From Bacteroidota bacterium (GTDB lineage Bacteria > Bacteroidota > Bacteroidia > Chitinophagales > Chitinophagaceae), in contig JAFAEM010000039.1 of the NCBI GenBank assembly GCA_023424015.1, positions 61,487 through 125,486 of the forward strand: 64,000 nucleotides of DNA, written 5' to 3'. Of the stretch, positions 8,008 through 16,091 are shown one piece after another. Both the position numbers and the translations under genes were made by a program. Every line of letters starts with the position of its first letter. Position 1 is the first letter of the stretch. The notes under the pieces were generated by a model. That model worked only from the letters and a program-made list of their open reading frames with translations, did not search any database and had not been told where the DNA came from.

Positions 8008-8934
8008 TTAATTATTACGGTTGGACAACAAATAGAGCACAGCCATTCTTACGGCCACACCGTTTTCTACCTGTTGCAGGATGATGGATTGTTTGCTATC
8101 GGCCACATCACTGTCAAGTTCCACCCCGCGGTTGATCGGTCCGGGGTGCATGATCACGATCTCTTTATGAAGACTATCGAGCATCTTCCTGCTAATGCCA
8201 TAAGCAAGATTGTATTCCCTAAGTGATGAAAATAAAACCTGGTTTTGTCTTTCCAGCTGGATGCGCAACACATTGGCCACATCGCACCACTCGAGTGTTT
8301 CCTTAAGATGGTAACTTACATTCACTCCAAGCGCTTCGGCGATATATTTTGGGATAAGTGTAGGCGGTCCGCAGACGGTGATCTCGGCACCCATTTTTTT
8401 CAAAAGGTAAATATTGCTCTGAGCAACCCGGCTATGCATGATATCACCGATGATCGCCACTTTTACGCCATCCAGTTTTCCAAGCTTTTCGCGGATCGAC
8501 AACGCATCCAGGAGGCCCTGCGTGGGATGTTCATTTATACCATCACCGGCATTGATAATAGCCGCGGGAATATGTTGAGCCAAAAAATGCGGGGCACCAC
8601 TGGCACTGTGTCGCATCACCACCATATCCACTTTCATGGAAAGGATATTATTGACCGTATCCAGCAGTGTTTCGCCTTTGGAAACCGACGACGAAGATGC
8701 TGTAAAGCTGATCGTATCGGCGGAAAGCCTTTTTTCGGCCAGTTCAAATGAAATCCTGGTGCGGGTGGAATTCTCAAAAAAAAGATTGACAATGACGATA
8801 TCACGCAGCGAAGGCACTTTCTTAACAGGTCTTTGCAAGACTTCCTTAAACTGCTCTGCTGTCTGTAAAATAAGGGAGATATCGTTAGCTGTGAGGTCTT
8901 TAATGCCCAGTAGATGTCGAGTAGATAGTTGCAT
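8008..8934 (-). CDS. pyrB: Aspartate carbamoyltransferase catalytic subunit
   Basis: Condenses carbamoyl phosphate and aspartate in pyrimidine synthesis. The 308-residue length is normal. Carbamoyl-phosphate motif STRTRISFE (about residues 55-63), SVSKGET with the catalytic Lys, HPTQGLLD (about 136-143), and the Asp-binding VLRIQLERQ and MHPGPINRGVE are all present. No regulatory-chain gene (pyrI) is next to it. A promoter-like box and then the remnant of a four-helix-bundle element separate it from pyrR upstream. Confidence 0.97.
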   Translation of the reverse strand: MQLSTRHLLGIKDLTANDISLILQTAEQFKEVLQRPVKKVPSLRDIVIVNLFFENSTRTRISFELAEKRLSADTISFTASSSSVSKGETLLDTVNNILSMKVDMVVMRHSASGAPHFLAQHIPAAIINAGDGINEHPTQGLLDALSIREKLGKLDGVKVAIIGDIMHSRVAQSNIYLLKKMGAEITVCGPPTLIPKYIAEALGVNVSYHLKETLEWCDVANVLRIQLERQNQVLFSSLREYNLAYGISRKMLDSLHKEIVIMHPGPINRGVELDSDVADSKQSIILQQVENGVAVRMAVLYLLSNRNN

Positions 8935-8941
8935 TAAAAAG

Positions 8942-8949
8942 CGAAATTA
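8942..8949 (-). promoter_or_regulatory. Probable -7 box (TAATTTCG) for pyrB
   Basis: Seven of eight bases fit TAnnTTTG and it ends seven bases before the ATG. A TTG about 20 bases upstream, a candidate -33 element, lies inside the inverted repeat of the neighbouring element, so the insertion may have supplied part of this promoter. Confidence 0.4.
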
Positions 8950-8957
8950 AGGAAAAA

Positions 8958-8981
8958 AGGAACAAGCCACAAGGGACAAGG
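8958..8981 (+). repeat. Left inverted repeat of the pyrR-pyrB element
   Basis: Contains AGGAAC and AGGGACAAGG, both repeated in reverse complement at 9351-9367. Internal period of seven bases. Confidence 0.75.
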
Positions 8982-8989
8982 CCAAGGAG

Positions 8990-9348
8990 TGTCTTATCCA
9001 CCTGGTTTTTTAATGATTGCCGATAATTTTTCCTGATTTGCTCTCCCTCGTCTACCAGTCTTAATCTTTCCTGCTCAAGAGCATGATCAGGGTTAAAGTT
9101 AGATCAAGCCATTTGATGGCTTCTTTGGCTTCCGCCGGGAAACTTTAAGCTTCATCCGCTTATCTGCCGCACCCAGATCGTCAGACGCTTCAATATAGTT
9201 GGCACGCCCTGAACCGCCTGACCGAATAATCTGCTATATATATTCTTAATTGATCACATCCCATTTCAAACTGGTACAAAAATCCGACTTTGCATGAGTA
9301 TGAAACCTGTTCTCAAGCTCCTGCGATATATTGTTTGTTTAGTATCTA
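8990..9348 (-). pseudogene. Four-helix-bundle (S23/IVP family) pseudogene
   Basis: Reading the minus strand in all frames recovers a degraded four-helix-bundle protein, family of the 23S rRNA intervening-sequence protein. Recognisable pieces in order: ISQELENRF; QIIRSGGSGRANYIEAS, matching the family core of the type QLIRSSGSVGANYIEAN; DKRMKLKVSRR; then, in a second frame, EAKEAIKWLDL; then, in a third frame, ALEQERLRLVDEGEQIRK. Two in-frame stops (at TAA and TAG before QIIRS) and at least two frameshifts make it non-functional. The pieces lie in correct order and spacing, so this is one ancestral gene and not chance similarity. Confidence 0.75.
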
Positions 9349-9350
9349 AA

Positions 9351-9367
9351 CCTTGTCCCTAGTTCCT
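9351..9367 (-). repeat. Right inverted repeat of the pyrR-pyrB element
   Basis: On the minus strand reads AGGAACTAGGGACAAGG, matching the left repeat at 8958-8981 apart from a seven-base length difference. It touches the pyrR stop codon. Confidence 0.75.
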
Positions 9368-9891
9368 TAATCCAAAATAACCACCTCCTCCCTTTCATCT
9401 TTCTCTTTCCACAGCACTCTCACCTTTTGGGAAATAATAGAATCGATGGCTTTACCAACATAATCGGGCTGGATCGGGAGCTGGCGGCTGAACCGGCGAT
9501 CGATCAATACACATAATTCCACTTTCTCAGGACGGCCAAAAGCCAGCAGGGCATCGAGTGCGGCTCGGATAGTACGGCCGGTGTATAATACATCATCGAT
9601 GAGCACCACTTTTTTATTCTCCAGTGAGAAGGGTATATCTGTCTGGTTGGCAACATGCAAACCCTGCCGCACATCATCGCGGTAAAAAGTGATATCCAGT
9701 TTGCCATAATGAATTTTTGATTGAGGAAACTCTTTCCTGATCTCTGCCACTACCCGATCAGATAAAAAAATCCCGCGCGGCTGAATACCGATCAGGACCG
9801 TTTCGTCCAACGGCGTATTATTTTCCAGGATCTGGTGAGCCAGGCGCCTGATCGTAATGGCGAGTTGCTGTTCCGATAAAATTGATTTCAA
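9367..9891 (-). CDS. pyrR: PyrR-type uracil phosphoribosyltransferase/regulator
   Basis: A PRPP-binding PyrR family protein of 174 residues. In Firmicutes PyrR binds pyr mRNA leaders; whether it regulates here is unknown, and I see no obvious PyrR-binding loops. Motifs: IGIQPRGIFLSDRV near residue 35 and the PRPP loop VVLIDDVLYTGRTIRAALDAL. There is no in-frame ATG. A TTG at 9891 gives an N-terminus (MKSILSEQQLAITIRRLAHQ) like that of the family; a TTG nine codons earlier lies too close to a promoter-like TATTTTTA at 9907-9914. The stop codon overlaps the inverted repeat of the downstream element. Confidence 0.9.
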   Translation of the reverse strand: MKSILSEQQLAITIRRLAHQILENNTPLDETVLIGIQPRGIFLSDRVVAEIRKEFPQSKIHYGKLDITFYRDDVRQGLHVANQTDIPFSLENKKVVLIDDVLYTGRTIRAALDALLAFGRPEKVELCVLIDRRFSRQLPIQPDYVGKAIDSIISQKVRVLWKEKDEREEVVILD

Positions 9892-9973
9892 GAATGATAT
9901 TTTTTGTAAAAATAACAAAGAGGCGGCCTTCCTGCTTATTTTTTAAAATACCGGACTGATTACAGGACAAAAA

Positions 9974-9998
9974 AATTGGGGCTTGTATTGCCCCAATT
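9974..9998 (-). terminator. Rho-independent terminator after OMP gene 10018-10599
   Basis: Perfect 9-bp stem (AATTGGGGC) with a 7-base loop, followed on the minus strand by a run of seven T. Confidence 0.85.
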
Positions 9999-10017
9999 GA
10001 GATTCGCTTTGATCGTA

Positions 10018-10599
10018 CTACCTGCGTGCTGTGGATTTGCCGTGCATAAACTGGTAAAAAATCCCAAATTGAAATACGCTGTTCCTGGCCTCGAAGCTGT
10101 TATCATCGCTGATATTGCTGATGCCAAGGTTGTAACGGGCATCTATTCCAAAACCAGAAGAGAACAGGTAACCCGCACCAAAAGCCCAGGAAAAGTCTAC
10201 GGTGGACAGATCATCCTTTACGTCCACTTCTACATCTCCAATTTTTCTTTCGGCAGAAACCAGGAAGCCAAGTTGTGGGCCAGTTTGCAACCTAAACCCA
10301 TCATTGGTCATGTACTGCGCCAATAGCGGAACATTGATGTAATTAAGTTTCAGTTTTACATTGTCATCTTTACCGCCCTGCATTGAAAAGACAAGCTCTG
10401 GTTGGAGTGCAAACTGACGCGAAATATGAATATGCGCCAGTCCGCCTACATGAAGCCCGGCCTTGCTGTTATAATCATCGCCGCCGTCAATTCCCACACT
10501 GGATAAATTTAAGCCTGCTTTGATCCCAAAATGCGTTTGCTGTGCTTTTACCAATGAAAAAATAGAACTGAGAACCACGATACAAAGTAATTTTTTCAT
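10018..10599 (-). CDS. Outer membrane beta-barrel protein (PorT/OmpA-like)
   Basis: A 193-residue porin-family barrel. The ATG at 10599 gives the signal peptide MKKLLCIVVLSSIFSLVKAQ; the mature part begins HFGIKAGLNLSSVG, a typical first strand, and alternates Gly/aromatic strands to the C-terminal FGIFYQFMHGKS. It is one of three neighbouring barrels of similar length (10018, 10853, 11692), two with a perfect terminator and one with a likely terminator, suggesting separate transcription. The role is unknown; this family is abundant in Bacteroidota. Confidence 0.88.
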   Translation of the reverse strand: MKKLLCIVVLSSIFSLVKAQQTHFGIKAGLNLSSVGIDGGDDYNSKAGLHVGGLAHIHISRQFALQPELVFSMQGGKDDNVKLKLNYINVPLLAQYMTNDGFRLQTGPQLGFLVSAERKIGDVEVDVKDDLSTVDFSWAFGAGYLFSSGFGIDARYNLGISNISDDNSFEARNSVFQFGIFYQFMHGKSTARR

Positions 10600-10795
10600 A
10601 CAAAATGATTTTATTGACCATCGTATGTCTAAAATGCTGCCATATTTAACCTGATATACATGCAACAGGGTTCCCGGCGAATTTCTTTAGAATCTACAAA
10701 AGGCCATAAACTGTAATGGGAAATAAAATCAACAACCATATACCGGGATAATGGAGACAATTCTACATGTCTACTGACGCCTTATGATAATTAAA

Positions 10796-10826
10796 AAGGG
10801 CTGACTTAAAAACTAAGTCAGCCCTT
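10796..10826 (-). terminator. Rho-independent terminator after OMP gene 10853-11482
   Basis: Perfect 13-bp stem (AAGGGCTGACTTA), loop AAAAC, then a T-rich run on the minus strand. Confidence 0.88.
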
Positions 10827-10852
10827 CGGTTTGGCAAACCGATGAACGGTTA

Positions 10853-11482
10853 TTATTTACCGCCAAACATATAACCGATGCGGATACCAAAGAATCTGTT
10901 CTTGGTAGAATAGTCCCCATCACCCAGGGCGATGTTGCTAAGACCTAAATTGTAGTTTACAGCAGCGAAAAATCCATTCGCGAATTCATAGCCCGCCAGG
11001 ATATTACCCGAAGCTTCGAAAGGTTTGACATCATCTTCCGCTTCGTCGTTTCCGAAATTGATGTCTTCAGTTTCGGTAGAACCATTTTCTTTATACTTTG
11101 ATTTACCGCTGATACCATATCCCAGTACAGGTCCCAGGCCACCAAAGAATTTACCATTCCCCGCCTGTGTTTTGAAAATAAAGTTAAGTGGCACTTCGAT
11201 GTAGTTCAGCGTTTGTGTTGCTTCATCATTGCCCGACTTCATCTTCCCACCTTTCTGGTTAAAGTTCAGTCCAGGCTGGAAAGCGAAATTTTCGCTGATG
11301 CCCATATCGGCCAGGAAGCCGACACTGAAGCCGACTTTGCTGTCAGTAGTAATGGACACACCTTCGATCTTTGTTTTCATGGATGCAAAACTGGTGCCCG
11401 CTGAAACACCAAATTTGGTTTGAGCGAAAGCAAAAACGCTGACAAACAGCATAACAGATAAACTCAGGATTAGTTTTTTCAT
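10853..11482 (-). CDS. Outer membrane beta-barrel protein (PorT/OmpA-like)
   Basis: A 209-residue barrel with signal peptide MKKLILSLSVMLFVSVFAFAQ, first strand FGVSAGTSFASM and last strand FFGIRIGYMFGGK ending in a hydrophobic-Gly pattern. An acidic insert (NFGNDEAEDDVKP) forms a probable surface loop. Paralogue of the flanking barrels. A TATGTTTG promoter box lies 47 bases upstream, identical in sequence to that of the next barrel gene, so the two may share control. Confidence 0.9.
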   Translation of the reverse strand: MKKLILSLSVMLFVSVFAFAQTKFGVSAGTSFASMKTKIEGVSITTDSKVGFSVGFLADMGISENFAFQPGLNFNQKGGKMKSGNDEATQTLNYIEVPLNFIFKTQAGNGKFFGGLGPVLGYGISGKSKYKENGSTETEDINFGNDEAEDDVKPFEASGNILAGYEFANGFFAAVNYNLGLSNIALGDGDYSTKNRFFGIRIGYMFGGK

Positions 11483-11529
11483 AAAATATTAGCTTTAGTT
11501 TAAATAGCCTTGTTTTAAATAGGCCGGGA

Positions 11530-11537
11530 CAAACATA
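11530..11537 (-). promoter_or_regulatory. -7 box (TATGTTTG) for OMP gene 10853-11482
   Basis: Exact TAnnTTTG match; identical octamer precedes the neighbouring barrel gene at 12269-12276. Confidence 0.6.
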
Positions 11538-11644
11538 ATATCCAGTTGTTCAATCTAATAACATCAGGAACTAAAAACAGCGATTTTCGGAAATATCCTC
11601 CGTTAAAATCCGAGTGAAGGCCGGTAAATATGCTAACACGAAAA

Positions 11645-11668
11645 GCCATCCCGGTTGCCCGGGATGGC
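11645..11668 (-). terminator. Hairpin terminator after OMP gene 11692-12234
   Basis: Perfect 10-bp stem (GCCATCCCGG) with loop TTGC, followed on the minus strand by only a short TTTT run; strong stem, weak tail. Confidence 0.7.
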
Positions 11669-11691
11669 CGAAAACTAACACTGCTTGAGAC

Positions 11692-12234
11692 TTATTTACT
11701 GCCTATCGGCAAAATATATCCGAGGCGAACTCCGAAAAATCCGCTGTTGCTACCATCTTTATGCGAGCTCTGATAGCGGATACCTGCTTCAAAATTGTTG
11801 AAGATGTAACCTGCGCCAGCAGCCCAGGTAAATGCACCATCGGATTCTTTTGATTCAAATTCGCCGCCTTTGATTTTGGCACCATAGATACCATAGCCAA
11901 CTTGTGGTTCTACATAAATACCGTTGAAGTTGTGACGATATCCGGCCAGGATCGGGATCATGGTGCTGGTGATCTTGTCGGCACCGAGCATCTCTTTGAT
12001 GTCCTTTTTAGCACCAGATACAAGCAGACCTGATGTCAGGGTAATTTGGCCTGCTTCACTGATACCATACAGTCCTTTTACAGTAACGCCGATACCAGGC
12101 TTGCTGTTGTCAGCGGCATCTCCGGTTGGAAGCGCCAATTCTACAGCCGGGCTCAATTGAAAGCTGCCTTGTTGAGCGAAACTGCTAACAGTAATTGCAG
12201 TCAATGCGAAAATGGATAGGAAAACTTTTTTCAT
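11692..12234 (-). CDS. Outer membrane beta-barrel protein (PorT/OmpA-like)
   Basis: A 180-residue barrel. The ATG at 12234 gives the signal peptide MKKVFLSIFALTAITVSSFAQ. The mature protein shows amphipathic strands (VELALPTGDAAD, GIGVTVKGLYGI) and the C-terminal FFGVRLGYILPIGSK, close to the end of the neighbour at 10853. An upstream frame extension of 40 residues runs through the promoter and was rejected. Likely a small porin or adhesin-like barrel; no specific function can be assigned. Confidence 0.88.
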   Translation of the reverse strand: MKKVFLSIFALTAITVSSFAQQGSFQLSPAVELALPTGDAADNSKPGIGVTVKGLYGISEAGQITLTSGLLVSGAKKDIKEMLGADKITSTMIPILAGYRHNFNGIYVEPQVGYGIYGAKIKGGEFESKESDGAFTWAAGAGYIFNNFEAGIRYQSSHKDGSNSGFFGVRLGYILPIGSK

Positions 12235-12268
12235 ACGAGGTTTTTTGGTTTGGTTAATAATTATAACA

Positions 12269-12276
12269 CAAACATA
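12269..12276 (-). promoter_or_regulatory. -7 box (TATGTTTG) for OMP gene 11692-12234
   Basis: Exact TAnnTTTG match 34 bases upstream of the ATG; decides the internal start codon. Confidence 0.6.
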
Positions 12277-12396
12277 AACTTGCACCGTCTCAGTGTTCAG
12301 TATGCATTGCTCGAAATGAAGATTATGATGTATGAATTGAATAAAAACTATCACTCATATAATTTTCATTTTTTTCATCGCTATCGCAAAATAAAA

Positions 12397-12414
12397 AAGC
12401 CCCGGGCGGGGCTT
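12397..12414 (-). terminator. Rho-independent terminator after P5C dehydrogenase
   Basis: Stem AAGCCCC/GGGGCTT with loop GGGC, followed by a T-rich tract on the minus strand (TTTTTATTTTG). Confidence 0.85.
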
Positions 12415-12437
12415 ACTATTTACTATTAAAATATAAA

Positions 12438-14069
12438 TTACTCTTCACCCATAAACGGATAGCGATAATCAACGGGCGGATCAAATGTTTCTTTGATCGT
12501 ACGGGCACTTAACCACCGATAGAGATTTAATATCGATCCTGCTTTATCATTGGTACCACTTCCCCGCGCGCCGCCAAATGGCTGTTGCCCTACCACCGCA
12601 CCAGTTGGTTTATCATTGATATAAAAGTTACCCGCAGCATCCCTGAGCCTGGTGGTTGCAAGTTCAATGGCCGATCTGTCCTGCGCGATCACCGAACCAG
12701 TTAACGCATAGGGCGATGTGGTGTTGACCAGTTCAATTGTTTTTTCAAAACTATTGGCTGGGTAAACGTACACCGTTAGTACCGGGCCGAAGATCTCCTC
12801 GCACATACTCACGTATTTAGGATCTTTTGCCTCAATCACCGTGGGCTGGATAAAATATCCTTCTTTTTTGTCGCATTTTCCCCCTACCCATATATCGGCT
12901 TTTTTATCTTTTTTCGCGTTATCTATATAAGATTTGATCTTGTCAAAACTTTTTTCATCTATTACCGCGTTCACGAAGTTGGTGAAGTTCTCTACGCTGC
13001 CCATCTTCAGGCTTTTCACACCCGCTACAAGTTTCTTTTTTACTTCCTCTGCCAGGTTGGATGGGATATAGGCCCGTGAGGCTGCCGAACATTTCTGTCC
13101 CTGGAATTCGAAAGCACCGCGCAATAGTGCAGTCACGACAGTGTCAACATCGGCTGACTTATGCACGAGGACAAAATCCTTTCCGCCCGTCTCGCCCACT
13201 ATGCGCGGGTAAGAGCGGTACATCGCCATGTTTTTACCAATTGTTTCCCACATGGTATTGAACACACCGGTAGACCCCGTAAAATGTACACCGGCGAAAT
13301 CAGCGTGATTAAAGCAAACCCTGCCAAGTGTGGGGCCATCCACAAAGACAAGGTTGATAACTCCGTCGGGCAAGCCGGCTTCCTTCAGGATGCGCATAAA
13401 CATTTGTGCAGAATACACCTGTGTATTGGCTGGTTTCCATACCACCACATTGCCACACATAGCCGCCGAGGTTGGCAGGTTACCGCCGATAGCAGTGAAG
13501 TTAAACGGCGTAACTGCAAGAACAAACCCTTCCAGCGGGCGATACTCCATCCGGTTATGCATACCCGGGCTGCTGATGGGTTGTTGTTTATATATCTCAC
13601 TAAGAAAATGAACATTGAAACGAAGGAAATCGATGAGCTCACATGCCGAATCAATCTCTGCCTGGAAAGCATTCTTGCTTTGTCCCAACATGGTAGTACC
13701 ATTCATATAGGGACGATACTTTGTCGCGATCAGATCAGCAGCCTTCAGGAAGATCCCGGCCCGGCTTTCCCAACTCATCGCCGCCCAGCTTTCCCTGGCA
13801 GAGAGTGCGGCATCAATAGCCAGCTGGACATGTTTTTCTTCACCTGCATGAAAATATCCGAGGGTATGACTGATCTCGTGAGGTGGGTGAATCGCTATTT
13901 TCTTGTTGGTTCTTACTTCCTTACTTCCGATATACATCGGAATATCGATCTCTTCTTTTTTTAGTTCTTTTAAAACTGCTTTTAATCTTTTTTTCTCCGG
14001 TGAGCCCGGAGCATACGACAGTACCGGCTCATTTGCCGGCAGCGGGTATGAAAACGTTCCTATACTCAT
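12438..14069 (-). CDS. pruA: L-glutamate gamma-semialdehyde (P5C) dehydrogenase
   Basis: Second step of proline catabolism: oxidises glutamate semialdehyde to glutamate with NAD. The 543-residue protein is of the long eukaryote-like P5CDH type. Motifs: NPTs-like cofactor region VLAVTPFNFTAIGGNLP, VGETGGKDFVLVHKSAD with the active Glu, and the nucleophile in QGQKCSAASRAY (about residue 325). The C-terminal TGAVVGQQPFGGARGSGTNDKAG is typical. With the proline dehydrogenase at 1992-3227 it completes proline to glutamate. Followed by its own terminator, so not in an operon with the barrels. Confidence 0.96.
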   Translation of the reverse strand: MSIGTFSYPLPANEPVLSYAPGSPEKKRLKAVLKELKKEEIDIPMYIGSKEVRTNKKIAIHPPHEISHTLGYFHAGEEKHVQLAIDAALSARESWAAMSWESRAGIFLKAADLIATKYRPYMNGTTMLGQSKNAFQAEIDSACELIDFLRFNVHFLSEIYKQQPISSPGMHNRMEYRPLEGFVLAVTPFNFTAIGGNLPTSAAMCGNVVVWKPANTQVYSAQMFMRILKEAGLPDGVINLVFVDGPTLGRVCFNHADFAGVHFTGSTGVFNTMWETIGKNMAMYRSYPRIVGETGGKDFVLVHKSADVDTVVTALLRGAFEFQGQKCSAASRAYIPSNLAEEVKKKLVAGVKSLKMGSVENFTNFVNAVIDEKSFDKIKSYIDNAKKDKKADIWVGGKCDKKEGYFIQPTVIEAKDPKYVSMCEEIFGPVLTVYVYPANSFEKTIELVNTTSPYALTGSVIAQDRSAIELATTRLRDAAGNFYINDKPTGAVVGQQPFGGARGSGTNDKAGSILNLYRWLSARTIKETFDPPVDYRYPFMGEE

Positions 14070-14078
14070 GTTGAACCT

Positions 14079-14090
14079 CCAAAATTTTGG
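14079..14090. promoter_or_regulatory. 12-bp palindrome upstream of P5C dehydrogenase
   Basis: CCAAAATTTTGG, perfectly symmetric, nine bases before the ATG. A possible operator or RNA structure over the start; a TAATTTTC box lies just upstream. Speculative. Confidence 0.3.
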
Positions 14091-14132
14091 GGTGAAAATT
14101 ATTTGATCATTGAAATAATACCTGGCCTATAC

Positions 14133-15213
14133 TCACACTTCACTCATCAGGTACGCCTTTATAAATCCATCCAGTTCGCCATCCATCACCGGTTGCACAT
14201 TAGCCGTTTCAAAATCTGTACGATGATCCTTGATCATTTTATATGGATGGAAAACATAGCTTCGAATCTGGCTGCCCCATTCAATTTTCTTCTTACTGGC
14301 ATTGGTGGCATCCCGCAGCTCATTTCGCTTACGAAGTTCTTCTTCATACAAGCGGCTTTTCAGCATGGTCATCGCCTTTTCACGGTTGCCCAGCTGTGAG
14401 CGCTCTGTCTGGCATACCACCACGATGCCCGTGGGAATATGCGTGAGCATTACTTTTGTTTCTACCTTGTTCACATTCTGACCGCCAGCGCCGCCGCTAC
14501 GGGCTGTTTCCATTTTCACATCGGCATCTTTAATCTCTATATTAATGGTATCATCCACCAGGGGATATACAAAAACCGAACAAAAAGAGGTATGCCTCCT
14601 GGCGTTGCTATCGAATGGTGAAATCCGCACCAGGCGATGAACGCCGCTTTCTGCTTTCAGAAAACCATAAGCAAACTCACCATCGAACTGCAACGTGGCA
14701 GTTTTAATGCCCGCCCCATCACCCCATACCCAATCCAACTCAGTTACTTTCCACCCTTTCTTTTCTCCATACATGCGATACATACGTGCCAGCATTTCCG
14801 CCCAGTCCTGGCTTTCAGTACCACCTGCACCGGAGTTGATCTGCAAAACAGCCGGCAACTCATCTTCAGGTTCGTTGAGTGTTGCTTTGAACTCAGCGTC
14901 GTCCAGTGTGTCCAGGGCTTTCTGATAAGCTTCCTTTGTCTCTTCCTCCGTGGCGTCGCCAGCTTTCCAAAATTCGAACAGCACGGCAAAATCCTCCACC
15001 GCTGTCTCGGTGGATTCATACAACTTTACCCAGTACTCGTTAATCTTTACATTCTTGAGTATCTCAGTAGCTCTTTTGTTGTCGTCCCAGAAACCCGGAC
15101 TCAATGAAAGCTGCCTGTCTTCTTCAATTTTATATCGTCGGTTCTCGACGTCAAAGAAACCTCCTTATCCCGGCAATGCGGGACCGCATATCCTGTAATT
15201 TTTCTGTTGTCAT
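14133..15213 (-). CDS. prfB: Peptide chain release factor 2 with programmed +1 frameshift
   Basis: RF2 recognises UAA and UGA and triggers peptide release. The first frame runs from ATG 15213 for 20 codons (MTTEKLQDMRSRIAGIRRFL) to an in-frame TGA at 15153-15151; skipping one base places the ribosome in the frame 15152-14133, giving about 359 residues. The slip site AGG AGG TTT CTT TGA C is the classic autoregulatory signal. Downstream, the SPF anticodon-like tripeptide (RISPFDSNA) and the GGQ catalytic motif (SGGAGGQNVNKV) are both present. Automatic annotation would start too late, at about 15104. Confidence 0.96.
15150..15165 (-). promoter_or_regulatory. RF2 +1 recoding site
   Basis: On the minus strand AGGAGG, three bases, CTT TGA C. 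The internal Shine-Dalgarno-like AGGAGG and slippery CTT before a UGA stop are the conserved elements for RF2 autoregulation. The AGGAGG is kept even though Bacteroidota make little use of Shine-Dalgarno pairing for initiation. Confidence 0.93.
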
Positions 15214-15219
15214 AGGCCG

Positions 15220-15227
15220 CAAAATTA
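15220..15227 (-). promoter_or_regulatory. -7 box (TAATTTTG) for prfB
   Basis: Exact TAnnTTTG match ending six bases before the ATG, implying a very short or absent 5' leader. Confidence 0.6.
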
Positions 15228-15381
15228 AGGAAGTTTAGGCTTTAATCTTTAGACCAATTACCGGCCATTTCAATACCCGGTTTTTACAACTCAGCACGGA
15301 TAATGTCAATTCACACGACTTTATATGGCTGGTCTGATGTTTACACGAGATTTTCGCTAATTATTTTATTAAACCTTAATT

Positions 15382-16086
15382 ATGAAAAAACTCTTATTCT
15401 GTGCAACACTCGCTGTTTTGGCCTTCTCCTGCAGCAAGGAAAAACGCGAATGCCCAGGCTCCGTTGAAAAAGAATTCAACCAGACCGGGTTCACCAAAGT
15501 CAAACTGGGCGATGCAAATACCGTAAACATCACGAAAGGTGATGCATTTAGCATAAAGGCGAAGGGTTGTGCGGACGACCTCGCCGACCTCACTATCACT
15601 GTAGAGCCGGGACATATCCTCGATATTCATTTTAGAAATTATCAGAACAATCGCAACCGGGTAGACTTTACAATTACCCTCCCTGTTCTTAATGGTGTGA
15701 TCCTTTCGGGCGCATCAGAAGGAGCAATAAGTGGATTCGAAGACCAGGACATGGTGATGAGGACCGTTCTTTCCGGCGCATCAACCTGTGTAGTGAACGG
15801 AACGGGCATCGATCTATCTGTTGATATTTCAGGCGCCTCAAAGCTAACTGCAAACGGTACAACAGAAAGCCTATATGGCAATATCAGTGGTGCTTCAAAA
15901 CTGGAAGCTTTTGGTGTAACAGCTACCGAAGTAGATATTGCCGCTACAGGGAATTCAATCGCCAGAGTAACAGCGGTTGACAAGATCTTCGCAGATGCCA
16001 GTGGTGCCAGTACGATATATTACAAAGGCAACCCTGCTGTCAAAAGCCTTGTGACCAGTGGAGCAGGGAGGATTGTGAAGGAGTAG
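15382..16086 (+). CDS. GIN-domain (DUF2807) lipoprotein
   Basis: A 234-residue lipoprotein: signal MKKLLFCATLAVLAFSCSK with lipobox Cys at residue 17. The mature part is a beta-helical head-GIN domain with repeated Ser-Gly-Ala-Ser turns (SGASEGAISG, LSGASTCVVNG, ISGASKLTANG, ISGASKLEAFG, SGASTIYYKG), about one every 20-25 residues. These domains occur widely in Bacteroidota envelope proteins and are thought to be adhesive or structural. Its stop codon lies five bases before a heptamer repeat array. Confidence 0.88.
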   Translation: MKKLLFCATLAVLAFSCSKEKRECPGSVEKEFNQTGFTKVKLGDANTVNITKGDAFSIKAKGCADDLADLTITVEPGHILDIHFRNYQNNRNRVDFTITLPVLNGVILSGASEGAISGFEDQDMVMRTVLSGASTCVVNGTGIDLSVDISGASKLTANGTTESLYGNISGASKLEAFGVTATEVDIAATGNSIARVTAVDKIFADASGASTIYYKGNPAVKSLVTSGAGRIVKE

Positions 16087-16091
16087 GTGCT

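Larger units (their letters stand above)
8955..9369 (-). mobile_element. Decayed heptamer-repeat element with four-helix-bundle gene
   Basis: A unit of about 415 bp between pyrR and pyrB. At the plus-strand left end are in-phase 7-base units AAAAGGA, ACAAGCC, ACAAGGG, ACAAGGC, CAAGGAG (8955-8989). At the right end, 9351-9367, the complementary strand reads AGGAACT AGGGACA AGG. Aligning the two ends gives shared AGGAAC and AGGGACAAGG separated by a short indel, so they form an imperfect terminal inverted repeat. Between them is a broken four-helix-bundle gene. The right end overlaps the pyrR stop codon and the left end abuts the pyrB promoter. The layout matches the better preserved element at 43019-43497. 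Confidence 0.7.

Noticed and set aside
13161..13964. 267-codon plus-strand frame opposite P5C dehydrogenase
   Set aside because: Antisense shadow of a well-identified enzyme; no family similarity.
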